NCBI GenBank assembly: GCA_039680175.1
Contig: JBDKTO010000067.1
Location: forward strand, 62,001-126,000
DNA: 64,000 nucleotides
Direction: 5' to 3'
DNA from: Veillonellales bacterium
GTDB lineage: Bacteria > Bacillota > Negativicutes > JAAYSF01
Below are positions 9,117 to 18,658 of the stretch, in pieces. The first letter of the stretch is position 1; every line of letters starts with the position of its first letter. The position numbers and the translations under genes were made by a program. Below the pieces are notes generated by a model. That model made no database searches. It was given only the letters and a program-made list of their open reading frames with translations, and was not told the DNA's origin.

Positions 9117-9132
9117 CTTGTTCCCCCCCTGT

Positions 9133-10677
9133 TTACTCATCAGCTAGCCATGACTTAATTAATTGGGCAACATCTTCTGGTTTCGATTTAGCCAGTTTTT
9201 CAATTTCTTCCCGCTGTTCAATTCTTTCTCTTTCCTGTGGGCTGAGTTCATTTTCGTTCTGAATATTCAATTCCTGATCACCAGGCAAAGTAGCTGCTAT
9301 TTCTTGCAGTTCCTCTTCTCTTTCCCGCCGCCGGGCAACCATTCGGATGATATATAAAACCGCGGCCAGCGCCAATACACCTAGCCCGATTTTAAGCCAC
9401 AAGGCGTGAGTCTGCTGTCTTTGATTTTCTTCTTCTTCCTTCTTCTGCTTATCAGCCAATTCCGTATTGAAGGCAATGCTTTCCACAGAAATCGTATCTC
9501 CCCGGGTAGGATTGATCCCTATCGCCGAAGAAACCGTTTTCATAATACTGTCCTGCTGGTTTCGATTGATATCGGCATCAACCAGCACTGCCACTGTCAG
9601 CCGTTTTATCGACCCCGGTGTTGCCACCACTTTTTCTTTGGTTTCGTTGATTTCATAATTTCGCGTTGCTTCTTTCTTTTCATAATTGGACTGAGGATTG
9701 TTGTTAGTATTCGCCACATATCCCGGTATATTGGAGGTTGTGCCAGGAGGGCCTCCCTGGCCTGTCCCGCCGCCTTTATAGCTTTCATTGATATCCTGAG
9801 AGCTTCTGATAATTCCTTTATCATCCACCACCGGTTCAAAAGTCTGCTTGTCCACAGTCCGCTGATCAAAGTTAAGTTCCACATTGACCCGGACTGCCGT
9901 CTTCCCGGACCCCAATACCTGTTCCAGCAGAGTTTGAACATTCTTTTGCAAGTCATCCTGGACTTTCTTTGTCATTTCAATTTGTGTTAAACTTCCCGCG
10001 CTGGTTACTCCCATAGGATCAGCCGGATCATTCAGCACACGAGCATCACTATCAACCACAGTCACATTTTCCGGTTTAAGTCCCTGAATGCTATGAGCCA
10101 CAAGGTTAACGATACCTTTTACCTGTTCCCGCGATAACTGAGCCGAAGGCCGCAATTTTAACATAATGGAAGCCGTTGCCGGTTTTTCATTCTTTTTATA
10201 CAAGCTGTCTTCCGGTAAGACAATATGTACTCTGGCTTTTTCTACTTCCGACATTTGTTCTATCGTGCGGGTAAGTTCTCCTTGCAGTGCCTGAAGCAGA
10301 TATACCTTATTTTGAAATTCCGTGGCACCGAACTTATTTTGGTCAAATATTTCAAAACCTTTATTGCCCCGGGGTAACCCCTGACTGGCCAAATCCAGCC
10401 GAACGCGATAAACATCCTTTGACGGAACTAATATCGTCGTCCCATTGCCGCTTATTTCATTCGGGATCTTCATTTCTTTTAGTTTTGCCACAACTTCACC
10501 TGCGTCTTTAGCTTCCAAATTAGTAAATAAAGGCACATAATCCGGCCGTCCGCCCCACCAATAACTCCAGGCTACTATAACAGCAAAAATTAGCACGGCT
10601 GAACCAACTATGAGATACCTTTGTTTTTTACCAAGGTTTTGCCATAGGCGCAGAGACTGTTCCTTCCATTCGGCCAT
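9133..10677 (-). CDS. fliF: Flagellar MS-ring protein FliF
   Basis: FliF forms the membrane-embedded MS ring. The 514-residue protein has a transmembrane helix at about residues 23-44 (YLIVGSAVLIFAVIVAWSYW), the secretin-like YscJ/FliF domains with LTRTIEQMSEVEKARVHIVLPE, a Gly-rich loop, a second membrane helix around 425-447, and the acidic C-terminal tail that binds FliG. The start is ATG 10677, nine bases after AAAGGG; a GTG three codons upstream sits on the ribosome site. Confidence 0.95.
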   Translation of the reverse strand: MAEWKEQSLRLWQNLGKKQRYLIVGSAVLIFAVIVAWSYWWGGRPDYVPLFTNLEAKDAGEVVAKLKEMKIPNEISGNGTTILVPSKDVYRVRLDLASQGLPRGNKGFEIFDQNKFGATEFQNKVYLLQALQGELTRTIEQMSEVEKARVHIVLPEDSLYKKNEKPATASIMLKLRPSAQLSREQVKGIVNLVAHSIQGLKPENVTVVDSDARVLNDPADPMGVTSAGSLTQIEMTKKVQDDLQKNVQTLLEQVLGSGKTAVRVNVELNFDQRTVDKQTFEPVVDDKGIIRSSQDINESYKGGGTGQGGPPGTTSNIPGYVANTNNNPQSNYEKKEATRNYEINETKEKVVATPGSIKRLTVAVLVDADINRNQQDSIMKTVSSAIGINPTRGDTISVESIAFNTELADKQKKEEEENQRQQTHALWLKIGLGVLALAAVLYIIRMVARRREREEELQEIAATLPGDQELNIQNENELSPQERERIEQREEIEKLAKSKPEDVAQLIKSWLADE

Positions 10678-10712
10678 CGTCTCCACCCTTTCAAGTGACG
10701 AATTACTCTATA

Positions 10713-11012
10713 TTATACCTGCATTCGCATAACTTCCTGATAGGCATCGACAACTTTATTACGTACCTGCATGGTTAATTGTAGTGCAATCGTCGCCTTT
10801 TCAGCCGCAATCGTTACTTGAGAAATATCCTGTATCTTTCCTGCCGCTAAATCCAAAGAAGCCTGAGCGGAATCATTCTGTAATTTATTTACATCGTTCA
10901 ACGCATCAGTAAGAAATTGACCAAAGTCCTTAGTGCCGACTGCTGCCGCTGAACCTGATTCGCTAGTAGATTTTCCCTGCACCGGCAGTAATTTCAATGG
11001 TGCAATACCCAT
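10713..11012 (-). CDS. fliE: Flagellar hook-basal body complex protein FliE
   Basis: The 99-residue protein is the MS-ring/rod junction protein. It has the typical C-terminal helix, here AEKATIALQLTMQVRNKVVDAYQEV at about residues 70-94, and a Ser-rich N-terminus. It lies between flgC and fliF, the standard order. A GGGAGG sits upstream of the ATG. Confidence 0.93.
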   Translation of the reverse strand: MGIAPLKLLPVQGKSTSESGSAAAVGTKDFGQFLTDALNDVNKLQNDSAQASLDLAAGKIQDISQVTIAAEKATIALQLTMQVRNKVVDAYQEVMRMQV

Positions 11013-11028
11013 AATTTATCTTGCCTCC

Positions 11029-11463
11029 CTACTTGCCTATTTCTAACGCTTTCATTGCCATACTTTTCGCTGCATTCACCGCAGTAACATTCGCTTCATA
11101 AGCTCGGGTGGCAGTAATCATATCCACCATTTCGGACACAATATTCACATTTGGCATCTCCACATAGCCATCCTGATTCGCATCAGGATGATTTGGATCA
11201 TAAACCCTGCGGGTAGGTGACTTATCCTTTTCTATACCGGTTACCCGAACGCCCGAACCGCCATCCAGCTCCTGGGAAAGCATCTGAGAAAATGCCATTT
11301 CCCCGGAACGGGGTTCAAATATGACGATCTGCCGGCGATAAGGACCGCCTTCTGCCGTCCGGGTCGTATTGGCATTGGCAATATTATTGGAAATCACATC
11401 CATACGCAGGCGCTCGGCAGTCAGACCGGAAGCCGAAGCGTCAATAGCGCCAAACATTCCCAT
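11029..11463 (-). CDS. flgC: Flagellar basal-body rod protein FlgC
   Basis: The 144-residue proximal rod protein carries the N-terminal rod motif (IDASASGLTAERLRMDVISNNIANANTT) and the C-terminal MVDMITATRAYEANVTAVNAAK segment shared by rod and hook proteins. The ATG follows AAAGGGAG. Fully typical in length and place, directly downstream of flgB. Confidence 0.95.
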   Translation of the reverse strand: MGMFGAIDASASGLTAERLRMDVISNNIANANTTRTAEGGPYRRQIVIFEPRSGEMAFSQMLSQELDGGSGVRVTGIEKDKSPTRRVYDPNHPDANQDGYVEMPNVNIVSEMVDMITATRAYEANVTAVNAAKSMAMKALEIGK

Positions 11464-11499
11464 TATTAACGTCTCCCTTTATTGAAAATTTCACTTAAT

Positions 11500-11904
11500 T
11501 TAACTTCCTTTAATAGCGGATTTAAGATTGGTAAAATACGTGCCTAACTGTTGAGCCACCGCATCATAATAGATACTGTTCTTAGCAAGGCCGGCCATTT
11601 CCACGTCAATATCCACGTTATTTCCGTCTGTTCGAAAGGCAGTACTGTCATCGGTGCTAAGCAGCGGTAAAATTTTATCATTCCCCGGTGTTGGTATATG
11701 CTGTTCTTGCGTCCTTGTAAGTTGCAATTTCCCACCATTTACCGCATCCTGCAATAAATCCTCAAAAATAACAGTGCTCTTTTTAAAACCTGGCGTATTG
11801 ACATTGGCAATATTATTACTGATTACTTTTTGTCTGAGTGAAGCTGCGCTAAGTGCTTGTTCTAACACAGAAACTTGTGATGATGCTAAAAGTGATCTTA
11901 GCAC
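11500..11904 (-). CDS. flgB: Flagellar basal-body rod protein FlgB
   Basis: The 134-residue rod protein opens the operon. The N-terminal LEQALSAASLRQKVISNNIANVNTPGFKK motif and the C-terminal YYDAVAQQLGTYFTNLKSAI helix are diagnostic. It starts with GTG at 11904, seven bases after GGAGG. The region just upstream carries a candidate promoter and an inverted repeat (separate entries). Confidence 0.94.
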   Translation of the reverse strand: MLRSLLASSQVSVLEQALSAASLRQKVISNNIANVNTPGFKKSTVIFEDLLQDAVNGGKLQLTRTQEQHIPTPGNDKILPLLSTDDSTAFRTDGNNVDIDVEMAGLAKNSIYYDAVAQQLGTYFTNLKSAIKGS

Positions 11905-11916
11905 GACAAATCCTCC

Positions 11917-11942
11917 AATATTTTACGTAAAAATATTTTACG
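11917..11942 (-). promoter_or_regulatory. Inverted and direct repeat in the flgB leader
   Basis: The stretch holds an AT-rich near-palindrome (arms AATATTTT at 11917-11924 and AAAATATT at 11930-11937) and a direct repeat of ATATTTTACG at 11918 and 11933. It lies between the candidate promoter and the flgB ribosome site, a place suited to an operator. The bound factor is unknown; codY is the adjacent upstream gene, but the sequence is not a convincing match to the B. subtilis CodY box. Confidence 0.45.
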
Positions 11943-11949
11943 CATTTTT

Positions 11950-11978
11950 ATCTTACCCATTTCTACATTCTTTTCCAA
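11950..11978 (-). promoter_or_regulatory. Candidate sigma-A promoter of the flagellar operon
   Basis: On the minus strand, TTGGAA (11973-11978) and TAAGAT (11950-11955) are separated by exactly 17 bases, each matching 4 of 6 consensus positions. This would start transcription near 11943. I see no convincing SigD-type promoter in the same interval. Confidence 0.4.
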
Positions 11979-12002
11979 AATCCTTTAAAATAGTGGCTTA
12001 GC

Positions 12003-12050
12003 TTCAAAAAATGGGGCTGTCGTACTAAGAAATTAGTGCGACAGCCCCAT
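12003..12050 (-). terminator. Rho-independent terminator after codY
   Basis: On the minus strand a 12-bp perfect stem (12011-12022 with 12039-12050, core GGGGCTGTCG) is followed by a run of six T. It lies 12 bases past the codY stop and separates the codY unit from the flagellar operon. Confidence 0.88.
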
Positions 12051-12061
12051 GCAAAAGCGCC

Positions 12062-12838
12062 TTATTTTTTTAACTTATTAAGTTCCTCTAACAATCGATC
12101 ATTCAGAACCTTTATATAGGTTCCTTTCATTCCCAAAGATTTCGACTCAATCACACCGGCACTTTCAAATTTCCGTAACGCATTGACTATGACGGAGCGG
12201 GTAATACCAACCCGATCCGCGATCTTACTGGCGACCAACAGCCCCTCATTGCCGTCCAGCTCGTTTAAAATGTGCATTACGGCTTCCAGTTCCGAATAGG
12301 ATAAAGTTCCCAAGGCCACCTGTACCGTTGCTTTTTTCCGAGCTTCCTCCTCAATCTTCTCACTGCGATCCCGTAGAATCTCCATTCCTACAACTGTAGC
12401 GCCATATTCTGCCAACACTAAATCATCATCATTCATTTCATCATTAAATTTTCCGACAATCAAGGTGCCGATTCGTTCCCCTACGCCATGGATCGGCACA
12501 ATACTAGTATATTTATCACTAAACATGCAGGCAACACCCTCGCTAAATGCGCACATCCCTCTTTTTAATCGCAAATTAGGCGAAGTTTCGGTCACTTTAA
12601 GCAGCCATTCAACATAATACTCGGGGAAATGCCCCAGCTGCAAAACACGCTCCCGCATCAAATTGCATTCAAAATCATCCTGTAAAGCATACCCCAGAAC
12701 ATCTCCCGTTTTACTTGCAATGTAAACATTAGCGCTGATAACGCTGCTTAATACCCGAGATATTTCATCGTATTCTACCTTTTCCGATTTCTGTAACAGT
12801 TTATTTATTTTTCGAGCGCGGTCCAACATTATCGACAT
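12062..12838 (-). CDS. codY: GTP- and branched-chain amino acid-sensing repressor CodY
   Basis: CodY is the global nutritional regulator of Bacillota, sensing isoleucine/valine/leucine and GTP and controlling amino acid, motility and sporulation genes. The 258-residue protein has the N-terminal GAF ligand domain starting [15 protein letters not shown] and the C-terminal winged helix-turn-helix ([26 protein letters not shown], about residues 205-230). ATG 12838 is chosen because AAAGGTGG lies seven bases upstream. It follows hslU as in B. subtilis codVWXY. Confidence 0.95.
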   Translation of the reverse strand: MSIMLDRARKINKLLQKSEKVEYDEISRVLSSVISANVYIASKTGDVLGYALQDDFECNLMRERVLQLGHFPEYYVEWLLKVTETSPNLRLKRGMCAFSEGVACMFSDKYTSIVPIHGVGERIGTLIVGKFNDEMNDDDLVLAEYGATVVGMEILRDRSEKIEEEARKKATVQVALGTLSYSELEAVMHILNELDGNEGLLVASKIADRVGITRSVIVNALRKFESAGVIESKSLGMKGTYIKVLNDRLLEELNKLKK

Positions 12839-12892
12839 GAATAATCCACCTTTCTCTAGGCTGTTCACCTATCATAATCTTTTAAAACAAAC

Positions 12893-14296
12893 TTATAAAA
12901 TAAACCGGCTCAAATCCTGATTTACCACTATATGAGCCAATTTTTCATTTACATAAGCACGATCAATAACAACCACTTTGTCCGATACATCCGGTGCATC
13001 AAACGCCAGATCTTCCAATAACTTTTCCATAATGGTATGCAACCGCCTGGCACCGATATTTTCGGTTTGCGCATTAACCTCACAAGCAATATTTGCTATT
13101 TCATCAATAGCATCTTCGGAAAATTTAATTTTTATTCCTTCTGTTTCCAGCAGCATAATATATTGCTTTATCAAGGCATTTGCCGGTTCCGTCAGTATTT
13201 GGCGAAAATCATCCTTCGATAAGCTGGTTAACTCCACCCTGATAGGGAAGCGTCCTTGCAATTCCGGTATCAGGTCGGATGGTTTGGAAATATGAAATGA
13301 ACCGGCAGCAATAAACAAAACGTGATCGGTTTTCACCGGGCCATATTTGGTCATAACGGTTGATCCTTCAACAATCGGCAGTATATCACGCTGCACACCT
13401 TCCCGTGAAACGTCTGGCCCTGAAGAATGGCCGGGGCCGGAAATTTTATCAATTTCATCAAGAAAAATAATGCCGTAATTCTCCGCCAAATTGATAGCAA
13501 CCGTATTCACTTCATCCATATCAATTAATTTTTGGGCTTCCTCCTGGATAAACAGTTTCCGAGCGTTAGCTACCGTAACCTTGCGCTTCTTCTGCTTCCG
13601 GGGCAAGAAATTGCCCAGCATATCCTGAATATTCATTCCCATCTCTTCAACGCCGGACCCGGCAAACATGCCCAGCATCGGATTGGAAGTGTCCTCTACA
13701 GTAATCTCAATTAAACTGTCTTCCAGCTCGCCATTATTCAGCTTTTTCTGCCACTCTTCCTGACTTTTATCCGGATTAGGTGAAGGCTCCGGTGCCTGAG
13801 CTTCTTGCTGCTTCTCAATACCGCTGCTGGCGGAAAATAACATTTCAAACGGATTCTTAGACGACTCTTTCTTTGTCGCTGGCCGAAAATATTCCAGTAT
13901 TCTCTCATCCGCCAATTTACGTGCCTGATCATTCACCGCCAGCATTTTTTGCTGCTTGACGATGCGAATCGCAGTTTCAACCAAATCCCGTATCATCGAT
14001 TCAACATCCCGTCCTACATAACCCACTTCAGTGAATTTTGTTGCTTCTACTTTAACAAAAGGAGCATTCACTAATTTGGCCAGCCGTCGGGCGATCTCAG
14101 TTTTTCCCACTCCGGTTGGACCGATCATGAGAATGTTCTTAGGGATTATTTCCTCTTTAAATTCGGCAGGCAGTTGTTTGCTGCGCCAGCGATTGCGCAA
14201 GGCTACGGCTACGGATTTCTTAGCCTGCTGTTGACCAACAATATATTTGTTCAATTCAGCCACAATCTGTTTAGGCGTCAGTTCGATCAACTTCAT
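12893..14296 (-). CDS. hslU: HslUV protease ATPase subunit HslU (ClpY/CodX)
   Basis: This AAA+ unfoldase feeds the HslV peptidase. Visible motifs are Walker [17 protein letters not shown] (about residues 55-70), the inserted I domain (roughly 110-240), Walker [14 protein letters not shown], and the sensor-2 region [19 protein letters not shown]. The start is uncertain: ATG 14296 directly abuts a GGGGGG run, whereas TTG two codons later (14290) is spaced six bases from it and is the better candidate by spacing. The gene lies nine bases after hslV and before codY. Confidence 0.96.
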   Translation of the reverse strand: MKLIELTPKQIVAELNKYIVGQQQAKKSVAVALRNRWRSKQLPAEFKEEIIPKNILMIGPTGVGKTEIARRLAKLVNAPFVKVEATKFTEVGYVGRDVESMIRDLVETAIRIVKQQKMLAVNDQARKLADERILEYFRPATKKESSKNPFEMLFSASSGIEKQQEAQAPEPSPNPDKSQEEWQKKLNNGELEDSLIEITVEDTSNPMLGMFAGSGVEEMGMNIQDMLGNFLPRKQKKRKVTVANARKLFIQEEAQKLIDMDEVNTVAINLAENYGIIFLDEIDKISGPGHSSGPDVSREGVQRDILPIVEGSTVMTKYGPVKTDHVLFIAAGSFHISKPSDLIPELQGRFPIRVELTSLSKDDFRQILTEPANALIKQYIMLLETEGIKIKFSEDAIDEIANIACEVNAQTENIGARRLHTIMEKLLEDLAFDAPDVSDKVVVIDRAYVNEKLAHIVVNQDLSRFIL

Positions 14297-14305
14297 CCCC
14301 CCTAA

Positions 14306-14836
14306 TCATAATTCCTCTACCATAATGTGATCGTTTGTGTAAATACAAATAGCTGAGGCAATTTCAATTGCTTCCCTGGCAATTTCAGCCGCCGATAAAT
14401 CAGAATGCTTGATCATCGCCCGGGCGGCCGATAGCGCATAAGCTCCACCGGAACCGATGGCAGTTACCCCGTCATCAGGCTCAATCACTTCGCCATTACC
14501 GGATATAATTAACATATGCTCTGCATCAGCAACAATAAGTAATGCCTCTAATCGTCGTAATACCCGATCCATACGCCACTCTTTCGCCAGTTCAACAGCC
14601 GAACGCATCATATTGCCGTTAAATTCCTCAAGTTTGACTTCAAATTTACTAAAAAGGGTAAACGCATCGGCAACTGAGCCGGCAAATCCGGCTAAAACTT
14701 TCCCGTGATACAAACGGCGAACCTTTTTTGCGTTATGCTTCATCACCGTATTGCCTCCAAAAGTAACTTGACCATCGCCAGCAATCGCAACTTTATCTCG
14801 GTGATGAACCGCGACGATTGTTGTAGCATGAAACAT
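14306..14836 (-). CDS. hslV: HslUV peptidase subunit HslV (ClpQ/CodW)
   Basis: HslV is a proteasome-like N-terminal nucleophile peptidase. The protein starts [27 protein letters not shown]; the conserved TT pair and GDGQVTFG match the family, as do [18 protein letters not shown] and the C-terminal [14 protein letters not shown] 14836 (176 residues) is spaced eight bases from AGGAGG; the upstream GTG overlaps that site. The three residues before the Thr pair resemble B. subtilis CodW (which has a Ser there after processing), so it is not obvious which residue becomes the mature nucleophile. Confidence 0.95.
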   Translation of the reverse strand: MFHATTIVAVHHRDKVAIAGDGQVTFGGNTVMKHNAKKVRRLYHGKVLAGFAGSVADAFTLFSKFEVKLEEFNGNMMRSAVELAKEWRMDRVLRRLEALLIVADAEHMLIISGNGEVIEPDDGVTAIGSGGAYALSAARAMIKHSDLSAAEIAREAIEIASAICIYTNDHIMVEEL

Positions 14837-14896
14837 AAAGGTCACCTCCTAAGCGCCTAGATTGGTATACTGACTGCAATCTCTTTTAAATGTCTC

Positions 14897-15102
14897 CTAT
14901 TTCCCAAATTCATAAGCTAAGAATGAATCAGCAGCAACGTCACATTTGCAAAAAGCGCCTCACCAACATCTTGCGAAATTGCAAATACGACGAAACATTC
15001 AATATCTGCGTAAGTTCGTAAGGGTGTGCTGTGAAGCGTTCTGTTCAATCGATAGATATGGAGGAACTGCTGTATTGGCTGAGTCAATTTTTTCGGCCAC
15101 AC
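14897..15102 (-). pseudogene. Relic of tyrosine recombinase gene xerC (codV position)
   Basis: This 310-base gap sits where xerC/codV lies between trmFO and hslV in many Bacillota. Three overlapping minus-strand frames carry successive pieces of a XerC core-binding domain. One frame gives PIQQFLHI and later ADIECFVVF and ANVT. A second gives YLSIEQNASQHTLTNLRRY at 15002-15058, closed by TGA. A third gives SFLAYEFGK at 14900-14926, closed by TAG. Joined, they read like a XerC N-terminal domain broken by small indels. The catalytic domain (normally about 200 further residues) is absent. A 61-codon open frame here is not itself a credible gene. Confidence 0.72.
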
Positions 15103-15156
15103 TTTAAAGCGAACTGTAACAAGATATGCTAATTTATACTAGCATAGCCAAGAAAA

Positions 15157-16476
15157 TTATGCAAGAATATTGTCGAATTTTTCTTTAAATTTCCTCAAAT
15201 TTGTCATTGAGCGCTCTGCGATAAGACTGTTCTTGACCTTTTTATCCTTAATCCGCTGCTCCAGCGGTATCATTAAACCGAAATTAATATTCATCGGCTG
15301 AAAGTGGGAAGGATCTGCCTCCGTAATATACCGGCTTAAAGCGCCGTGAGCTGTTTCAGCGGGAAACACAAGGGGCTCTTTCCCTTTAGCCAGGCATAGC
15401 GCATTAATTCCTGCCATCAGACCGGATGCGGCAGATTCCACATAGCCTTCCACTCCGGTAATCTGACCGGCAAAAAAGATATCCGGTCGGATTTTCATTT
15501 GCATAGTGGACTGCAAAATTCGCGGCGAATTAATAAAAGTATTGCGGTGCATCACGCCAAAACGAAGAAACTCCGCCTGCTCCAAGCCGGGAATCAAATG
15601 AAATACCCGTTCCTGCTCCGGCCATTTTAAATGAGTTTGAAAACCGACAAGATTAAACAGTGTCCCGGCAAAATTGTCCTGCCGCAATTGAATAACCGCA
15701 TAAGGAATTTTCCCTGTGGACGGATTGATTAATCCCACCGGCTTTAGCGGTCCAAACCGCAATGTGTCTATTCCCCTTGCCGCCATTTCCTCTACCGGCA
15801 TACAGCCTTCAAAGAAAACGGTCTTCTCAAAATTTTTAACCGGTGTTGTCTGCGCTTGAGTCAATTCATTCCAAAAATTTTCATATTCTACTTTATTCAT
15901 CGGACAATTGAGATAATCTTCGTCCCCCTTGCCATAACGGGAAGCCCGAAATATTTTATTCATATCCAGGGATTCTCCTGTTACTATTGGCGCTGCGGCA
16001 TCGTAAAAATACAAATAATCCTGTCCGGTCAGTTCTCCGATCGCTTGTGATAACGCCGGCGAAGTTAACGGCCCACTGGCAATAATCAAAAGCTCGCAGC
16101 GGGGAATGTCGGTAATTTCCTCATGAATTACATTCACCCGGGGATGAACGGTCAATGCATTCGTTATGTAAGCACTAAATGATTGGCGATCAACTGCCAA
16201 CGCTCCTCCTGCCGGTACCCTGCTATTGTCTGCCGCCTTCATGATCAAGGAATCAAAGCGCCGCATTTCTTCTTTCAATAGCCCGACTGCATTTTCAACT
16301 GCAGTTGCCCGCAGGGAATTGCTGCAAACCAATTCGGCAAACTGATCCGTATGGTGGGCAGGCGGCATGACCTTAGGCCGCATTTCGTATAACTCAACGT
16401 CAATTCCTGCCTGAGCAATTTGCCAGGCGGCCTCGCTTCCGGCCAAACCGGCTCCAATCACAGTTACCTTAGCCAC
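15157..16476 (-). CDS. trmFO: tRNA (m5U54) methyltransferase TrmFO, FAD/folate-dependent
   Basis: TrmFO methylates U54 in the T-loop of tRNA using methylenetetrahydrofolate and reduced FAD. The 439-residue protein starts with the FAD-binding dinucleotide fold ([14 protein letters not shown], residues 8-21) and has the GidA-like segments [17 protein letters not shown] and the C-terminal FAD site [16 protein letters not shown]. It begins with GTG (CGGAGG upstream) and overlaps the topA end by eight bases, so it is probably co-translated with topA. Confidence 0.96.
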   Translation of the reverse strand: MAKVTVIGAGLAGSEAAWQIAQAGIDVELYEMRPKVMPPAHHTDQFAELVCSNSLRATAVENAVGLLKEEMRRFDSLIMKAADNSRVPAGGALAVDRQSFSAYITNALTVHPRVNVIHEEITDIPRCELLIIASGPLTSPALSQAIGELTGQDYLYFYDAAAPIVTGESLDMNKIFRASRYGKGDEDYLNCPMNKVEYENFWNELTQAQTTPVKNFEKTVFFEGCMPVEEMAARGIDTLRFGPLKPVGLINPSTGKIPYAVIQLRQDNFAGTLFNLVGFQTHLKWPEQERVFHLIPGLEQAEFLRFGVMHRNTFINSPRILQSTMQMKIRPDIFFAGQITGVEGYVESAASGLMAGINALCLAKGKEPLVFPAETAHGALSRYITEADPSHFQPMNINFGLMIPLEQRIKDKKVKNSLIAERSMTNLRKFKEKFDNILA

Positions 16477-18658
16477 TTTTCTTCCTCCGATTCGCCGATT
16501 GCTTAGTTTTCGCTTTCTTTGTTCCTGCTTTTTTCGTTTCTTTCGAATTTGCTGTTACTTTACTTGTTTCCTTCGCCAAATCAGCCTGCCTAGTTGGACA
16601 AGCATCATTACTGCAAATCGTTACAAAGCGGCCATTTTTAAAATTATGACGAGTCATAAACGAACCGCAGGTTTGACAACTCTCCAGCAGCGGCACATCC
16701 CAGGTAACAAAATCGCATTCAGGATAATTTTTGCAGCCATAAAACACTTTACCGCGTTTTGTGCGCCGCTCGACAATCGCTCCGGCGCATTTGGGGCACT
16801 TCACTCCGGTATCTTTTAAAATAGGTTTCGTATTGCGACAATCGGGAAACCCGGGACAAGCCAGAAACTTTCCATAGCGTCCGTGCTTAACAACCATATA
16901 CCGGCCGCATTTCTCGCAGGGAACGTCGGAAACTTCCACCGGGATTTCCGCGTCGCCGATTTCTTCTTCCGCATGAGCTAACGTGGCGGCAAAAGGTTCA
17001 TAGAATTCTCTCAACAGTTGAATATGGGATCCCTGTCCTTCGGCAATTTCATCTAATTGATCCTCCATACCCGCCGTAAACTCAACATCGACAATAGCTT
17101 TAAAATATTGCTTTAACAGGTCAACGACAACAAATCCCAGTTCCGTCGGCTCAAACCTTTTTTCTGTTCGAATCACATACCCCCGGGCCAGAATGGTCTC
17201 AATAATTGGTGCATACGTGCTGGGACGTCCGATTCCCTTCTCTTCCAATGTCTTTACCAAAGATGCTTCACTAAATCGGGACGGCGGCTCGGTAAAATGC
17301 TGCTGGGAAACCAGCTTATACAGTCTCAGCTTCTGACCTGCCGTTAATTCCGGCAGTGTCGTTTCTTTTTCTTTTTCCTGACTCTCTTTGCTTTCCGTAT
17401 AAACAGCCATAAATCCGTCAAATTTAATTTTTGATCCGTTAGCCCGCAACTTGTAGCATCCTGCCCCAATGTCTACGGTAACTGTATCATACACAGCAGC
17501 CGCCATTTGGCTGGCAATAAACCGCTCCCAAATGAGCGTATATAATCTCAACTGATCACGAGATAAATGAGCTGCGATCTTCTGTGGCACTGCGTCAAAA
17601 CTGGTGGGGCGAATCGCTTCATGAGCATCCTGCGCTTTTTTCTTTACCGAATATACCGGCGGTTTATCCGGTAAATAGGAACCGCCGTAACCAAGTTCGA
17701 TATATTTACGGGCATCTTCCTGGGCTGAATCCGCAATTCGGGTGGAATCGGTACGCATATAGGTAATTAATCCGACCGTTCCCGCTTTACCAATATCCAA
17801 TCCCTCGTATAACTGCTGCGCGACCATCATTGTTTTCCTTGTTGTAAATCCCAGCTTACGGGATGCGTCCTGCTGCAAACTGCTGGTTGTAAAAGGCGCT
17901 GCCGGATTGCGGCGTCTTTCCCGACGTTTCACCGTCAAAACGGTAAACTCTGCTTGTTCAAGCTCGGATTTTATCTGTTCGGATTGTTTTTCGCTGACAA
18001 TTGATATTTTCTCCCCATCCTGCAAAATCAGTTGAGCATCAAACAGGGCTGACCTGGGTTTTTCCCGCAGTTTTGCCGTCATAGTCCAATACTCTTCCGG
18101 AATAAAAGCCTGAATTTCTTTTTCCCGGTCACAGATAAGCCGTACGGCAACCGACTGTACTCGTCCGGCGCTAAGCCCTTTACGAACCTTGCGCCACAGC
18201 AGCGGGCTTAATTTATAACCGACAATCCGATCCAGGATCCGTCGAGCCTGCTGGGCGTCAACCCTGGCCATATTAATCGACCGGGGATGTTTCACAGCAT
18301 TTTGAATAGCCGGTTTGGTAATTTCATTAAATTCTATGCGACAATTTTCTGTGGGAGGTATGTCTAAAATATAGGCCAAATGCCAGGCAATAGCCTCGCC
18401 CTCCCGATCCATATCAGACGCCAGATACACAACATCAACCGTCTTTGCCGCCGTTTTTAAACTTTTTATAATATCGCCTTTACCGCGTATATTAATATAT
18501 TTAGGCGTAAAATCATTTTCAACATCCACGCCAAACTGACTTTTGGGTAAATCGCGCAAATGCCCCATAGAAGCCCGGACAATATAATTTTTCCCTAAAA
18601 ATTTCTCAATTGTTTTTGCTTTTGCTGGAGACTCCACAACAACAAGCGCTTTACTCAA
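16469..18658 (-). CDS. topA: DNA topoisomerase I
   Basis: This type IA topoisomerase relaxes negative supercoils. The TOPRIM domain opens the protein ([19 protein letters not shown]) with the acidic triad [13 protein letters not shown] near residue 80, and the catalytic tyrosine lies in [12 protein letters not shown] around residue 300. The C-terminus has three four-cysteine zinc ribbons (CEKCGRY...CPGFPDC; CPKCAGA...CKNYPEC; CQTCGSF...CSNDAC) and a Lys-rich tail. The start is TTG 18658 with GGGGAGG upstream; it overlaps the dprA stop by four bases. 729 residues, a normal length. Confidence 0.96.
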   Translation of the reverse strand: MSKALVVVESPAKAKTIEKFLGKNYIVRASMGHLRDLPKSQFGVDVENDFTPKYINIRGKGDIIKSLKTAAKTVDVVYLASDMDREGEAIAWHLAYILDIPPTENCRIEFNEITKPAIQNAVKHPRSINMARVDAQQARRILDRIVGYKLSPLLWRKVRKGLSAGRVQSVAVRLICDREKEIQAFIPEEYWTMTAKLREKPRSALFDAQLILQDGEKISIVSEKQSEQIKSELEQAEFTVLTVKRRERRRNPAAPFTTSSLQQDASRKLGFTTRKTMMVAQQLYEGLDIGKAGTVGLITYMRTDSTRIADSAQEDARKYIELGYGGSYLPDKPPVYSVKKKAQDAHEAIRPTSFDAVPQKIAAHLSRDQLRLYTLIWERFIASQMAAAVYDTVTVDIGAGCYKLRANGSKIKFDGFMAVYTESKESQEKEKETTLPELTAGQKLRLYKLVSQQHFTEPPSRFSEASLVKTLEEKGIGRPSTYAPIIETILARGYVIRTEKRFEPTELGFVVVDLLKQYFKAIVDVEFTAGMEDQLDEIAEGQGSHIQLLREFYEPFAATLAHAEEEIGDAEIPVEVSDVPCEKCGRYMVVKHGRYGKFLACPGFPDCRNTKPILKDTGVKCPKCAGAIVERRTKRGKVFYGCKNYPECDFVTWDVPLLESCQTCGSFMTRHNFKNGRFVTICSNDACPTRQADLAKETSKVTANSKETKKAGTKKAKTKQSANRRKKSG

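Noticed and set aside
11917-11942. CodY box upstream of flgB
   Set aside because: The palindrome lacks the central C-x-G of the AATTTTCwGAAAATT consensus, so I list it only as a repeat of unknown binder.
14917-15102. 61-codon open frame as a real small gene
   Set aside because: Its sequence is one frame of the xerC relic, and the neighbouring frames hold the rest of the same domain. There is no ribosome site.
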